Shown: positions 20,232 through 29,612, numbered from the stretch's first letter. The stretch: DNA of 64,000 nucleotides from Limimaricola variabilis (GCF_014195545.1 NZ_JACIBX010000008.1:62001-126000); one strand, 5' to 3'. The notes: generated from the letters alone by a model not told the origin. Program-made: numbers and translations.

Positions 20232-20275
20232 ATCACCCCCTCCGAGGCCGGATCGCCGGCCCCGGAGGGGGTGAT
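20232..20275 (-). terminator. strong 20-bp hairpin between DUF1285 and gabD
   Basis: Two 20-base arms (20232-20251 and 20256-20275) pair with a single mismatch around a 4-base loop ATCG. On the minus strand a moderately T-rich stretch follows. It lies 55 nt beyond the gabD stop and could end transcripts from both sides. Confidence 0.6.
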
Positions 20276-20329
20276 GCACAGGTGCTGGGCGCGGATGCCC
20301 CTGCGTCAGGCAGCCGGTTGACTGATCCG

Positions 20330-21808
20330 TCAGACCGATGCGCAGAGATATTTCATCTCAAGATAGTCCTCGATCCCGTGCCGCGAGCCCTCGCGGCCCA
20401 GCCCCGACTGCTTCACGCCGCCGAAAGGCGCCACCTCGGTCGAGATGATTCCGGTGTTGATGCCGACGATGCCGTATTCCAGCGCTTCGGCCACCTTGGT
20501 CACGCGGGAGAGGTCCTTGGCGTAGAAATACGAGGCGAGGCCGAAGATCGTGTCGTTCGCCATCTCGATCACCTCGTCCTCGTCCTCGAAGGCGAAGATC
20601 GGTGCGAAGGGGCCGAAGGTCTCCTCATGGGCCACCTTCATGCCCTGTTTCGCACCGGTGACCACCGTGGGCTGAAAGAACTGACCGCCGAGGTCGTGCG
20701 CCTCGCCGCCGGTGAGCAGGGTGGCGCCGTTGTCGAGCGCGTCCTTGAGGTGCTCGCGCACCTTGTCGATCGCCTTCGGCTCGATCAGCGGACCGAGATC
20801 GGTGCCGTCGGTGAGCCCGTCGCCGACGCGCAGCTTCTCGACCGCGGCCTTCAGCTTCTCGGCAAAGGCGTCATGCACGCCCTTCTGCACGTAGATCCGG
20901 TTGGCGCAGACGCAGGTCTGGCCGTTGTTGCGGAACTTGCACTGGATCGCACCCTCGACCGCCGCATCAAGATCGGCGTCGTCGAAGACGATGAAGGGTG
21001 CGTTGCCGCCCAGCTCCATCGAGCATTTCATCACCTGGTCGGCGGCTTGCCGCAGCAGGATGCGGCCCACCTCGGTGGAGCCGGTGAAGGTCAGCTTGCG
21101 CACCTTTGGGTTCTCGCAGAACTCCTTGCCGATCTCCGAGGCGCTGTCGGAGGTGACGACCGAGAATACGCCCTCGGGCACGCCTGCCTCTTCGGCCAGC
21201 ACCGCCATGGCAAGCGCCGAGAGCGGCGTCTGCGAGGCGGGGCGGATCACGAAGGAGCAACCGGCCGCCAGCGCCGGGGCGACCTTGCGGGCGATCATCG
21301 CGTTGGGGAAGTTCCAGGGCGTGATCCCGGCGGCGACGCCGATCGGCTGACGGATCACGGTGATCCGCTTGTCGGGCATGTGGCCGGGGATGGTCTCGCC
21401 ATAGACGCGCTTTGCCTCCTCGCCGAACCATTCGACGAAGCTGGCGCCATAGGCCACCTCGGCCCGGGCCTCGGTCAGCGGCTTGCCCTGTTCGGCGGTC
21501 ATCAGGATCGCCAGATCCTCCTGATGCTCCATCATCAGGTCGTACCAGCGGCGCAGGATCTTGGCGCGCTCCTTGCCGGTTTTCGCGGCCCAGGGCTTCT
21601 GCGCAGCATAGGCGGTGTCGATGGCGCGGGCGACCTCGGCCCGGCTCAGATCGGGCACCGAGGCCAGCACGTCGCCACGGGCTGGGTTGGTGACTTCGAA
21701 GGTCGCGCCGTCCTCGGCCGCGACCCACTTGCCCCCGAGAAAGGCGCGGTCGCGTAGCAGGTCCGGGCGCTTGAGCAGTGACTTGATGTCGGTGCGGTCG
21801 TCGAGCAT
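20330..21808 (-). CDS. gabD: succinate-semialdehyde dehydrogenase (NAD(P)+)
   Basis: A 492-residue aldehyde dehydrogenase that converts succinate semialdehyde to succinate, feeding 4-aminobutyrate carbon into the TCA cycle. The catalytic Glu265 is in MELGGNAPF and the nucleophile Cys299 in NNGQTCVCANR. The CVC pair (C299/C301) is the redox-switch pattern of GabD enzymes. The oxyanion Asn is in PWNFP. The usual lysine of the KPA motif is arginine here (RPASQTPLSALA). Length and starts fit GabD (~482). No gabT is adjacent. It is divergent from the formamidase-like gene. Confidence 0.92.
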   Translation of the reverse strand: MLDDRTDIKSLLKRPDLLRDRAFLGGKWVAAEDGATFEVTNPARGDVLASVPDLSRAEVARAIDTAYAAQKPWAAKTGKERAKILRRWYDLMMEHQEDLAILMTAEQGKPLTEARAEVAYGASFVEWFGEEAKRVYGETIPGHMPDKRITVIRQPIGVAAGITPWNFPNAMIARKVAPALAAGCSFVIRPASQTPLSALAMAVLAEEAGVPEGVFSVVTSDSASEIGKEFCENPKVRKLTFTGSTEVGRILLRQAADQVMKCSMELGGNAPFIVFDDADLDAAVEGAIQCKFRNNGQTCVCANRIYVQKGVHDAFAEKLKAAVEKLRVGDGLTDGTDLGPLIEPKAIDKVREHLKDALDNGATLLTGGEAHDLGGQFFQPTVVTGAKQGMKVAHEETFGPFAPIFAFEDEDEVIEMANDTIFGLASYFYAKDLSRVTKVAEALEYGIVGINTGIISTEVAPFGGVKQSGLGREGSRHGIEDYLEMKYLCASV

Positions 21809-21887
21809 GACTTGTCCTCCAGAGGTTCGGGCGCATCCTTCACCGCGAGGGTAGGGCAGGTCCAGCCCCGGAACAGGGAGGACGAGG

Positions 21888-22670
21888 ATGACCAGTCGCG
21901 CCGAGATCGACGAGGCCTATGCCAATGCCAGCCACATCCCCGGCGGCATGGAATATCCGGCGCGCTGGGCCGCTGCTGCCGCCGCCTTCCGCGAAGACCA
22001 TCCGCCGCAGGAAATCGCCTATGGCGATGGCGCACGTCAGCGGCTCGACTTGTTCCGCCCCGAGGGCCCGGCGCGCGGCACGGTGGTGTTCGTGCATGGC
22101 GGTTTCTGGCGCGCCTTCGACAAGAGCGCATGGTCGCATCTGGCAGCGGGCGCGCTGGCGCATGGCTGGGCCGTGGCGATGCCCTCTTATACCCTGGCGC
22201 CCGAGGCCCGCATTTCGTCGATGACCCGCGAAATCGAAGCGGCAATCGGCGCGGTGGCCGGGGCGGTGCCGGGCAAGCTGCGCCTCGCGGGGCATTCGGC
22301 GGGCGGGCATCTGGTGGCGCGCATGGCCTGCGCCGATCTCGCGCCCGGCTGGCGCGACCGGGTGGAGCGGATCGTGCCGATCTCGCCGCTGGCCGACCTG
22401 CGGCCGCTGATCGTGGCCACGATGAATGACGATCTGCGGCTCGACATGGCCGAGGCCGAGGCGGAGAGCCCGGCGCTGCGCGATCAGGTTGATTTGCCGA
22501 TGACGGTCTGGGTCGGCGCGGCCGAGCGGCCCGCCTTCATCGAACAGGCCTGGCTGCTCGCCGGGCGGCGCAACTGCCCGTTGGTCGAGGCGCCGGGGCG
22601 GCACCATTTCGACGTGATCGAGGAGCTGGCCGAGCCCGACAGCCCGCTGATGACCGCGCTCCTGAGCTGA
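21888..22670 (+). CDS. alpha/beta hydrolase, kynurenine-formamidase-like
   Basis: A 260-residue alpha/beta hydrolase. The HGGFW oxyanion motif and the nucleophile elbow GHSAGGH are those of the esterase/KynB-like (arylformamidase) group, as is the N-terminal YANASHIPGG segment. The catalytic His is probably in RHHFDV. Kynurenine formamidase activity is a guess; no kynurenine or tryptophan genes lie nearby. A strong ribosome site, GGGAGGACGAGG, precedes the ATG. Confidence 0.82.
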   Translation: MTSRAEIDEAYANASHIPGGMEYPARWAAAAAAFREDHPPQEIAYGDGARQRLDLFRPEGPARGTVVFVHGGFWRAFDKSAWSHLAAGALAHGWAVAMPSYTLAPEARISSMTREIEAAIGAVAGAVPGKLRLAGHSAGGHLVARMACADLAPGWRDRVERIVPISPLADLRPLIVATMNDDLRLDMAEAEAESPALRDQVDLPMTVWVGAAERPAFIEQAWLLAGRRNCPLVEAPGRHHFDVIEELAEPDSPLMTALLS

Positions 22671-22741
22671 ACTCGAGCGCCCTCATCGCGCGTATCTCGG
22701 TTTTTGCCGAGGCCCGTGATGGCCGGGAATGGTCGGCGGGA

Positions 22742-23722
22742 TCAGCCGAACCGTTCCTGCCAGCACGGCTGCGACCCGTTCGGGGCGGCATGGTACACCG
22801 CGCGGGCGATGGCGCGGGCGAGACAGACAGCCGCTGCATGGCCGAGCCACAGCGCATCGGTCACGGGCTCGGCCAGCGGCCGCGCGCCGGTCGCGGCGGC
22901 GAAGACCAGATCTCCATCGAGCGGCGTATGGGCGGGCAGCAGGGCCCGGGCGATGCCGTCCTGCGCGGCCACCGCCATCCGCAGGCAGCCCGCCTTGTCG
23001 AGTATTGCATCGGTGGCGACGACGGCGATGGTCGTGGCCTCGCCCGGCCGGGCGAGCTTGGTCGGCGGCGGACCGGGCGGCGGCATGGCAGGACCCAGCC
23101 CACCGAACTCCGCCCCGACCTCCCACGGTGCCGCCCAGAAATGGGGGCCGCCGCCGATGCAGGCCGACCCGACCGCGTTCACCGCCACCAGCGCTCCGAC
23201 CGTGTGGCCGCTCTCCAACATGACCGATGCCGTGCCTAGGCCGCCGCGCAGATCCGCGGTCGTCGCACCAAAACCTGCGCCATGGCTGCCCTCAACCAGC
23301 TCTGACCCTGCCGCCTCGAGTGCGGCGCGGCCCAGCGCGGCATAGGGGTTCGCGCTCCAACCCTTGTCGCCGCCATTGCCGAGGTCGAACAGGATCGCGG
23401 CCGGCACGATCGGCACGCGCTGCCCCGCCGCCTCGAAGCCGCGCCCCATCGCGCGCAGCCCCTCGGCCACGCCCGACGCCGCGTCGAGCCCGAAGGCCGA
23501 GCCGCCGGAAAGGACCAGCGCGTCGACGCCCTGGACCATCTTGTCGGGGGCGAGCAACTCGGTTTCGCGGGTGCCGGGTGCGCCCCCGGTCACCGCGACC
23601 GAGGCCGCGAAGGGCGCCTCGGCGGTCACGACGGTGACGCCCGAGCGCAGCACGGCGTCGTGGGCCTGCCCCACCAGAAGCCCGGCAACATCGGTAAGGG
23701 CATTGCGCGGGCCTGTCCTCAT
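22742..23722 (-). CDS. P1 family peptidase (DmpA/L-aminopeptidase D-esterase type)
   Basis: A 326-residue N-terminal-nucleophile-like peptidase of MEROPS family S58 (P1). The motifs RTGPRNALTDVAGLLVGQA at the start, VLSGGSAFGLDAASGV near residue 75 and VGALVAVNAVG before the expected autocleavage region mark the family. Members self-process into two chains and act as aminopeptidases, D-esterases or beta-peptidases. The frame is open upstream, but ATG 23722 gives the standard N-terminus. It converges on the formamidase-like gene. Confidence 0.85.
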   Translation of the reverse strand: MRTGPRNALTDVAGLLVGQAHDAVLRSGVTVVTAEAPFAASVAVTGGAPGTRETELLAPDKMVQGVDALVLSGGSAFGLDAASGVAEGLRAMGRGFEAAGQRVPIVPAAILFDLGNGGDKGWSANPYAALGRAALEAAGSELVEGSHGAGFGATTADLRGGLGTASVMLESGHTVGALVAVNAVGSACIGGGPHFWAAPWEVGAEFGGLGPAMPPPGPPPTKLARPGEATTIAVVATDAILDKAGCLRMAVAAQDGIARALLPAHTPLDGDLVFAAATGARPLAEPVTDALWLGHAAAVCLARAIARAVYHAAPNGSQPCWQERFG

Positions 23723-23868
23723 CGCGCCATGCTCAAGCAGAATTGACCGCCGCTGGCCCCGCCATGAGACGGGGCAGGGAAGTGGCGTCGGCCGTAAAAC
23801 CCTGATTCCGCTGCCATCACCCTTCCCATTCATCGAATGCCACGCCTACCGGCGCAAATGCCCTTCGG

Positions 23869-23891
23869 GGAACCGCGAACATTGCGGTTCC
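23869..23891. repeat. inverted repeat upstream of the L,D-transpeptidase gene
   Basis: GGAACCGC (23869-23876) and GCGGTTCC (23884-23891) are perfect 8-base arms 51 nt before the transpeptidase start. It could be an operator or a leader hairpin; I see no matching copy elsewhere in the window. Confidence 0.35.
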
Positions 23892-23941
23892 GGACCGTGA
23901 TGATAGGTTGCCGGGAAACCTTGCGTCAAAGGCTGCCATTC

Positions 23942-24784
23942 ATGAAGTCCAATACTCCCGCGCTCACGCGCCGTCGACTGCTGACCGGCGCGGCCGCATT
24001 GACCGTACTGCCCGCCTGCGCGGCGCAGGTGCCTACCACCGTCGCCACCTCGTCCGAACAGGAGATCGGCGGCGTGCCGTTGAGCCAGATCGTCGATGGC
24101 TATGGCCTGATCGAGGATGCCGGGTACCGCCTGCCGCCGGTGCCGCCGAAATACCTCCAGGGGCTGAACCGCCGCGCCTACGTGCCCTATCGGGGCTACG
24201 AGTCCGCCGGCACGATCGAGGCCGACCTGCACGCCAAGCTGCTCTACTGGATCGAGCCGGGCGGCATGGCCTGGCGCTTTCCGATCGGCGTCGGCCGTCA
24301 GGGCCTGTCGATGTCCTACGACACGGTCATCAAGCGCAAGCAGGAGTGGCCGAGCTGGACGCCGACCCAGAACATGCTGCGGCGCGAGCCGGAGATCTAT
24401 GGCGAGTATGCCGGCGGCGTTCCGGGCGGTCTCGCCAACCCGCTGGGTGCACGCGCGCTCTATCTCTACCAGGGCAACCGCGACACCTATTACCGGATCC
24501 ACGGCACCAACGACTTGGCCTCGATCGGCAATTCGGGTTCGGCCGGCTGCATCCGGATGTTCAATCACGACGTCATCTTCCTCTATCCCAAGGTGCCGCT
24601 CGGCACCAAGGTGGTGATCCGCAACCGCGCGGATTCGATCGCGATCGAGGGCGAGGCCGTGGCCAACCGGGGCAGCGAGCTGCCGCCGACCTACGTGCCG
24701 CCGGAAGAAATCTACACCGCCGCCGCGCAGAGCGGCCCGCCGCAACTCGGCGCCGCCTCGAACGTCGAGAGCTTCGGCTACTGA
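23942..24784 (+). CDS. L,D-transpeptidase (YkuD), Tat-type lipoprotein
   Basis: A 280-residue envelope enzyme that makes L,D cross-links in peptidoglycan or anchors proteins to it. The N-terminus carries a twin-arginine signal (RRRLLTGAAALTVLP) ending in a lipobox-like LPAC with Cys26. The YkuD domain shows IHGTND and SIGNSGSAGCIRM, with catalytic Cys203. The frame runs further upstream, but ATG 23942 puts the signal at the N-terminus and has AAAGG upstream. It is followed within 2 nt by a small membrane-protein gene. Confidence 0.92.
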   Translation: MKSNTPALTRRRLLTGAAALTVLPACAAQVPTTVATSSEQEIGGVPLSQIVDGYGLIEDAGYRLPPVPPKYLQGLNRRAYVPYRGYESAGTIEADLHAKLLYWIEPGGMAWRFPIGVGRQGLSMSYDTVIKRKQEWPSWTPTQNMLRREPEIYGEYAGGVPGGLANPLGARALYLYQGNRDTYYRIHGTNDLASIGNSGSAGCIRMFNHDVIFLYPKVPLGTKVVIRNRADSIAIEGEAVANRGSELPPTYVPPEEIYTAAAQSGPPQLGAASNVESFGY

Positions 24785-24785
24785 G

Positions 24786-25118
24786 ATGGGCTGGGGCCTC
24801 GTGCTGCCGGCGCTGGGCCTCGCCCTCGCCGGCTGGGCGGTGCCCCGGCTTCTGGCGCGGCTGTTTCCCGAAGGGGTGCGGCCGCTGCTGTGGCTGGCGC
24901 TGACGGCGGCGCTGGCGATGCAGGCGCTGTCGATGGCGCTGTTTCTCGGCCTCTACCTTCTGCAGGGCGTGCCGCTCTCCGAGCTGGTTCGGCCGGGGCA
25001 CGGATCGCTCCTGCTGCACCTCGCGCGGCTCGGTGCGGCCTCGGCGTTGATCTGGGGGCCGCTCTTGGTGCTGTCGGTGGCCGGGCTGCCCCGGCGTTGG
25101 CGACGGGCAAGCTGGTAG
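24786..25118 (+). CDS. small hydrophobic membrane protein
   Basis: A 110-residue protein with about three predicted transmembrane segments (residues ~4-22, ~32-58 and ~80-100) and a basic C-terminus (RRWRRASW). I do not recognise a family. Its ATG lies one base after the transpeptidase stop, so it is translationally linked to that gene. It may help in envelope maintenance, but this rests on position alone. Confidence 0.65.
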   Translation: MGWGLVLPALGLALAGWAVPRLLARLFPEGVRPLLWLALTAALAMQALSMALFLGLYLLQGVPLSELVRPGHGSLLLHLARLGAASALIWGPLLVLSVAGLPRRWRRASW

Positions 25119-25171
25119 CCGTCGGGGCGCCAATGGGCTAACCCATCGGGACACGGGCAAGGAGCGACGCG

Positions 25172-25783
25172 ATGCGCTGGATCGGCTGGATCTTCTGGGG
25201 AACGCTGGCGGCGCTGCTGGTGGCGTTGCTGCACTACAACCTGCCACGTCGCGAGATCGTCCGGATCACCGGGGTCGAGATCAAGCTGGAGCGGATCGAT
25301 CCCGATTCGGTGTTCTGGGCCGCCTCCGAAGGGGGCGCCGCGACCGGCCCCGTCGAGCGCGACGTGCGCTTCATCGACACGGTGCGCGCCGATGGCGGCG
25401 TGATGGTCTTTCGCAACGAGGACACCGGCGGCGGCTGGCCGCCCTATTTCAAGTTCGACAGCGCCAACCTGCAGGCCGAGGCACGCAACCTTGTTTCCAC
25501 CGCCGCCGATCCGCGGTGGGTGGCGATGCGCTACTATGGCTGGCGCATCCCGCTATTGTCGGTCTACCCCAACGCGCTGTCGGTGCGGCCCGTCGACGGG
25601 CCGGACGTCCGGCTGATCCCCTGGTTCAACATCGTCGTGCTGACGCTGCTCGTCGCGGTGATCTGGGCGGTCGGCGTGCGGCTGCGGCGCTGGTCGCGCG
25701 TGCATGTCTCGCCCTGGCTCGACCGGGGGGACCGGCGCGTGGCCGAATGGAGTGATGCGATCCGGCGGCGGCGCGGTCGCTAG
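25172..25783 (+). CDS. DUF1523 family protein
   Basis: A 203-residue protein with an N-terminal transmembrane anchor (residues ~4-22), a periplasmic domain containing LPRREIVRITGVEIK and GGWPPYFKFDSANLQAEA, and a second transmembrane segment (NIVVLTLLVAVIWAVGV, residues ~150-168) before a basic tail. This matches DUF1523, found mainly in Rhodobacterales and related groups and without a known function. It ends 4 bases inside the convergent AraC-type gene. Confidence 0.85.
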   Translation: MRWIGWIFWGTLAALLVALLHYNLPRREIVRITGVEIKLERIDPDSVFWAASEGGAATGPVERDVRFIDTVRADGGVMVFRNEDTGGGWPPYFKFDSANLQAEARNLVSTAADPRWVAMRYYGWRIPLLSVYPNALSVRPVDGPDVRLIPWFNIVVLTLLVAVIWAVGVRLRRWSRVHVSPWLDRGDRRVAEWSDAIRRRRGR

Positions 25784-26625
25784 GGCTGAACCACGTCGCG
25801 CTGGCGCGCGCGCCGGAACCGCTGCGGCGTCTGGCCATGCGCCTCGCGGAACAGCTTGTGAAAGTGCGACAGGTTCGGCACGCCGCATTCGGCGGCGATC
25901 TCGGCCAGGCTGTCGGCGCTGCCGGTCAGGCGCCGCGCGGCGTAGTCCATCCGCTGCGCGTTGATCCAGTCCGAAGGCGACATGTCGAGGAAGCGCCGCA
26001 TCGACCGGCTAACATGCGGATGCGCCTTGCCGGCCGCGCGTGCGAACCCTGCCGCGCCTTCCTGAAACACCGCCGGGTCGCGCGCCGCCGCGCAGGCGCG
26101 TGCCAGCCATACCGGCGCCTGGGCGGGCAGTGGCGCCTCTTCCTCTGTCAGCCCGCAGATGATCGGCAGCAGGAACGCCTCGGCGCCCAGCGCGTCGCGT
26201 CGCCCGCGCTCAAGCCTGAGCGCCGCCCGGTTCAGCTCGGCCATCTGCCGGCTGTCGCGGGTCAGCCGCACCGGCGCCGCAGCGCCGGACCAGAACAGCC
26301 GCCCGGCGAGGTCGGGATGCCGCCGCGCGAGATCGGTCACCAGATCCGGATGCAGCGTCACCGAGACCACCAGCGCATGCTCGCCCCGGCCCTGAAGCCC
26401 GTGCAGATGCCCCGGCCCCGCGCAGATCACGCTACCCTCGGCCAGATCCTCGCGCCCGTCGGGCAGGTGATGGCGCACGCGGCCGTTCTGCACCCAGGCC
26501 AGCTCGAAGAAGTCGTGCCCGTGCAGGGCGGGCCGCGCCGGCGAGAGTGCGGCGCGGGTCAGCGCGGCGCATTCGCCGGGGGCGAGGATATCGGCGTGGC
26601 GAAGGATGACAGGCGCGTCCGGCAT
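25780..26625 (-). CDS. AraC family transcriptional regulator
   Basis: A 281-residue regulator. The N-terminal cupin-like sensor has HGHDFFELAWVQNG and the GSVICAGPGHLHGL block, which suggests sensing of a small, perhaps sugar-like ligand as in ChbR/AraC relatives. The C-terminal double helix-turn-helix holds SLAEIAAECGVPNLSHFHKLFREAHGQTP. It is divergent from rpe (102 nt between starts), so control of rpe is possible, but no target is shown. Confidence 0.9.
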   Translation of the reverse strand: MPDAPVILRHADILAPGECAALTRAALSPARPALHGHDFFELAWVQNGRVRHHLPDGREDLAEGSVICAGPGHLHGLQGRGEHALVVSVTLHPDLVTDLARRHPDLAGRLFWSGAAAPVRLTRDSRQMAELNRAALRLERGRRDALGAEAFLLPIICGLTEEEAPLPAQAPVWLARACAAARDPAVFQEGAAGFARAAGKAHPHVSRSMRRFLDMSPSDWINAQRMDYAARRLTGSADSLAEIAAECGVPNLSHFHKLFREAHGQTPQRFRRARQRDVVQP

Positions 26626-26726
26626 GACGCCACGTTAGCAAGGTTTTCCGCGGATGCGAGAGCCGGTGCGTGACCTGTGCCGCTTTTCGCGCTAGGGCGT
26701 GCGCGACAGCAGGAGGAGCCCCGCCG

Positions 26727-27413
26727 ATGACCGTTTTCGACCGCCAGATCAAGATCGCGCCGTCGATCCTTTCCGCCGATTTCGCAGCCTTCGGCGCCGA
26801 GGTGCGCGCGATCGAGGCGCAGGGCGCTGATTGGGTCCATGTCGACGTGATGGACGGGCATTTCGTCCCCAACCTGACCTTCGGTCCGCAGTTGGTGAAG
26901 GCCATTCGTCCGCATGTGAAGACGGTGATGGACGTGCATCTGATGATCGCGCCGGTCGATCCCTATATCGACGCCTTCGCCGATGCGGGCGCCGACATTC
27001 TGACCGCGCATGTCGAGGCCGGGCCGCATATCCACCGCACGCTGCAGGCCATCCGCGGCGCGGGGATGAAGGCGGGCGTCGCGCTCAACCCCGGCACCCC
27101 GGCCGAGGCGGTGGCGCCGCTGCTCGACGATGTCGACCTAGTGCTGGTAATGTCGGTGAACCCAGGCTTCGGCGGGCAGAAGTTCATCCATGCCACGATC
27201 GACAAGATCGCCGCCCTGCGCGAGATGATCGGCGACCGCGAGATCCATCTCGAGGTCGATGGCGGCGTCGACGTCGCGACCGCGCCGCTCGTCGCCAAGG
27301 CGGGCGCCGACGCGCTGGTCGCGGGCTCGGCGGTGTTCCGCGGCGGTTCGGTCGACGAGGCGCAAATCTATGGCGAGAACATCGCCGCGATCCGGGCCGC
27401 GGCACGGGGCTGA
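26727..27413 (+). CDS. rpe: ribulose-phosphate 3-epimerase
   Basis: A 228-residue TIM-barrel enzyme that interconverts ribulose 5-phosphate and xylulose 5-phosphate. Diagnostic blocks are [10 protein letters not shown] at the N-terminus, [12 protein letters not shown] with metal-binding residues, [11 protein letters not shown] and HLEVDGGV near the C-terminus. The frame is open upstream, but AGGAGGAG (from 26710) places ATG 26727 as the start and restores the normal length. No other pentose-phosphate or Calvin genes are close by. Confidence 0.97.
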   Translation: MTVFDRQIKIAPSILSADFAAFGAEVRAIEAQGADWVHVDVMDGHFVPNLTFGPQLVKAIRPHVKTVMDVHLMIAPVDPYIDAFADAGADILTAHVEAGPHIHRTLQAIRGAGMKAGVALNPGTPAEAVAPLLDDVDLVLVMSVNPGFGGQKFIHATIDKIAALREMIGDREIHLEVDGGVDVATAPLVAKAGADALVAGSAVFRGGSVDEAQIYGENIAAIRAAARG

Positions 27414-27448
27414 GCTCGGGCCGCGCACTGGCTGCGGCGGTTCGCCAT

Positions 27449-27533
27449 GCGTATTTGGGGAATGGTGAAGGACCGCGGCGCGCATCCCGGTGGCCGGGCG
27501 CGCCATGCCGCTTCACCATTCCGACAAATACGC
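27449..27533. repeat. long inverted repeat between rpe and the udh-like gene
   Basis: The arms at 27449-27470 and 27511-27533 pair over about 22 bases with one small interruption (GCGTATTTG against CAAATACGC outermost, GAATGGTGAAG against CTTCACCATTC inside). The 40-base centre holds further GC arms. The whole would fold into one long hairpin. It may be a bidirectional terminator of the convergent genes or a copy of a dispersed palindromic element. Confidence 0.75.
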
Positions 27534-27579
27534 AAATCCCCCCAGCGACGGCCGCGCTGCCGCCGGGGGCGGGGCGCCG

Positions 27580-28413
27580 TCAGTCGCCCGCGCTCATCCG
27601 CTTGATCGCCGCGACGCCGCTTTCGCCCAGCGGCACAACCGCGAAGGGGCCGCCCAGCGAGCGCTGCGCCGGGTCGGAAGGGTCGGGCGTTTTGGGCGTC
27701 GGCAGCAGCCTATCGGCCCAGTCCTCGGCGTTGTCGCGCGGGCGGTAGCCGAGAAAGGCGACCTTGTGATTCGACACAGGCGCGCGGATGTTGGCCGAAA
27801 CCCCCCAAGCCACGGTAAATCCGGTGACGGGCGTGGTGACGGCCGCCTCGACCAGCCGTACCAGATCGCCATGGCTCAGCCAGGTGTGCAGCGCGCGGGC
27901 GTTCTGCGGCTCGGGCGTGCAGGACATAATACGCAGGCACACCGCCTCGAGGCCGCGCTTCTTCCACATCATCCGCCCCATATCCTCGGCGAAGCATTTC
28001 GACAGGCCATAGAAGGTGTCGGGGTCGTGCGGCGCGTCGGTGTCGAGACCGGCCATGGTCTCGGACATGCCGGCGGCGTGCACCGATGAGGCGTAGACCA
28101 CCCGCCGGGCACCGGCCCGGTGCGCTGCCTCCCAGACCGTATAGGCGCCGATGAAGTTCGGGCCGAGCAGCTCCTCGAAAGGGGCCTCGTCGGGGATGGC
28201 GCCGAAATGCACGACCATCTCGGCGCCCTGCATCAGCGCCTCGAACGCCGCGAGATCGGTAAGATCGGCTTGCACGAAGCGTTCGTTCGGCAGCAGATCG
28301 GCGGGCGCTTCGCGGATGTCGGTGGATACGAGCTCCTCAGCCAGCGCCGCGAGCGGTGCGCGCAGCAAGGATCCCAAGGCGCCGCGCGCGCCGGTCAGGA
28401 CGATCTTCTTCAT
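27580..28413 (-). CDS. NAD-dependent uronate dehydrogenase-like protein
   Basis: A 277-residue extended-SDR enzyme. It has an N-terminal NAD motif TGARGALG and the catalytic pair in FYGLSKCFAED (Tyr-x3-Lys). The central block LRIMSCTPEPQNARALHTWLSHGD, seen as RIMSCTPEP and TWLSHGDLVRLVEA, and VAWGVSAN closely resemble Udh of Agrobacterium, which oxidises D-galacturonate and D-glucuronate to aldarolactones. No downstream aldarate genes are present, so the substrate could be another sugar acid. It follows the FAD oxidoreductase gene by 11 nt, with GGGAG before its ATG. Confidence 0.78.
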   Translation of the reverse strand: MKKIVLTGARGALGSLLRAPLAALAEELVSTDIREAPADLLPNERFVQADLTDLAAFEALMQGAEMVVHFGAIPDEAPFEELLGPNFIGAYTVWEAAHRAGARRVVYASSVHAAGMSETMAGLDTDAPHDPDTFYGLSKCFAEDMGRMMWKKRGLEAVCLRIMSCTPEPQNARALHTWLSHGDLVRLVEAAVTTPVTGFTVAWGVSANIRAPVSNHKVAFLGYRPRDNAEDWADRLLPTPKTPDPSDPAQRSLGGPFAVVPLGESGVAAIKRMSAGD

Positions 28414-28424
28414 GTGGTCTCCCT

Positions 28425-29612
28425 TCAGATGACGGCCGCCTCGGTCAGCGCCCGGCCCTCGGCCAGGCGGGCGGTCGAGAGCGGCGACAGGTCGATGCTG
28501 CGCCACGCGCCGTGGATGATGCGCTCGGCGATGCCGCGCCCGACCGCCGGCGCCTGTTGCAGCCCATGGCCGGAGAATCCGGCGGCGAAATGCAGGTTGG
28601 CGACGGCCGGGTGGGGCCCGAGCAGGGCGTTCTGGTCGAGCCGGTTGAAGTCGTAATGCCCGACCCAGGCATTGCGCAACCGGATCCGCTCGAAGGCCGG
28701 AACCCGCGCGGCCAGCGCCGGCCAGACCCGGTCCTCCCAGATCGCGTGGTCCATGCCGAAATCCTCGGGGGCACAGGGCGCGTCGGCCTCGGGCGGGCAG
28801 CCCGCCATGTAGAGCGCCCCGTCCGAACGCATGTGCACGCCCGAGGGATCGATCGTCAGCGGCAGCTTGCGGGGCAGGGCGTCCTCGGCCTCGAACACGA
28901 AGGTGTAGCGCTTGCGCGGCTCGATGGGCAGGTCGATCCCGGCCATCGCCGCGATGCGCGCCGTGCGCGGCCCCGCCGCGGCGACCACCTGGCCGCAGGC
29001 GACCCGGCTGCCATCCGACAGGCGCAGCCCGGTGACCCGGTCCCCGTCGCGGTCGAGCCCCACGACCTCGGCTCGCACGGTCTCGACGCCCATGGCCCGG
29101 CCTTGGCGGCGGAAGGTGTCGAACATCGTGCCGCCGTCGAAATATCCCTCTTCGCCGGGGTTGTGGCTGCCGAGGATGACGTCGTCGAGCTGCATGAACG
29201 GGAAGGCCGCATGCAGCTGCGCGGGCGAAAGCAGCCGCGTGCCCGCGCCGAGGCCTGTTTGCAAGGTTTGGGCCGCGCGCAGCCGTTCGGCCGTTTCCGC
29301 ATCGCCGGCGAGGTAGAGATAGCCGAAGAAATCCGTGTGCAGCACCGGCGCCTCGGCACCGGCGAAGTCGCGGAACCGGCGGATGAAGTCGAGGCCGAAG
29401 CGGCTGATCTCGACGTTGACGGCGGTGCCGAACTGCATCCGGATGCAGGAATTGGTATGGCTGGTCGCGGCGTATTCGAAGCTCGGATCGCGTTCGATCA
29501 CCAGGATGCGGCCGTCGAAATCCGGGTCGCGCGCCAGCCACCAAGCCACGGCGCTGCCGATCATCGCCCCGCCGATGATCGCCACGTCGCAGGAGGAATT
29601 CTCGGTTGCCAT
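28425..29612 (-). CDS. FAD-dependent oxidoreductase (DAO family)
   Basis: A 395-residue enzyme of the D-amino-acid oxidase/glycine oxidase fold. The N-terminal dinucleotide motif is IIGGAMIGSAVAW, and the C-terminal FAD-contacting segment is AAGFSGHGLQQAPAVGRGIAE. The substrate could be a secondary amine, imino acid or sarcosine-like compound. It is the first gene of a two-gene unit with the uronate-dehydrogenase-like gene, which hints at a catabolic pair, but nothing fixes the substrate. Confidence 0.85.
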   Translation of the reverse strand: MATENSSCDVAIIGGAMIGSAVAWWLARDPDFDGRILVIERDPSFEYAATSHTNSCIRMQFGTAVNVEISRFGLDFIRRFRDFAGAEAPVLHTDFFGYLYLAGDAETAERLRAAQTLQTGLGAGTRLLSPAQLHAAFPFMQLDDVILGSHNPGEEGYFDGGTMFDTFRRQGRAMGVETVRAEVVGLDRDGDRVTGLRLSDGSRVACGQVVAAAGPRTARIAAMAGIDLPIEPRKRYTFVFEAEDALPRKLPLTIDPSGVHMRSDGALYMAGCPPEADAPCAPEDFGMDHAIWEDRVWPALAARVPAFERIRLRNAWVGHYDFNRLDQNALLGPHPAVANLHFAAGFSGHGLQQAPAVGRGIAERIIHGAWRSIDLSPLSTARLAEGRALTEAAVI

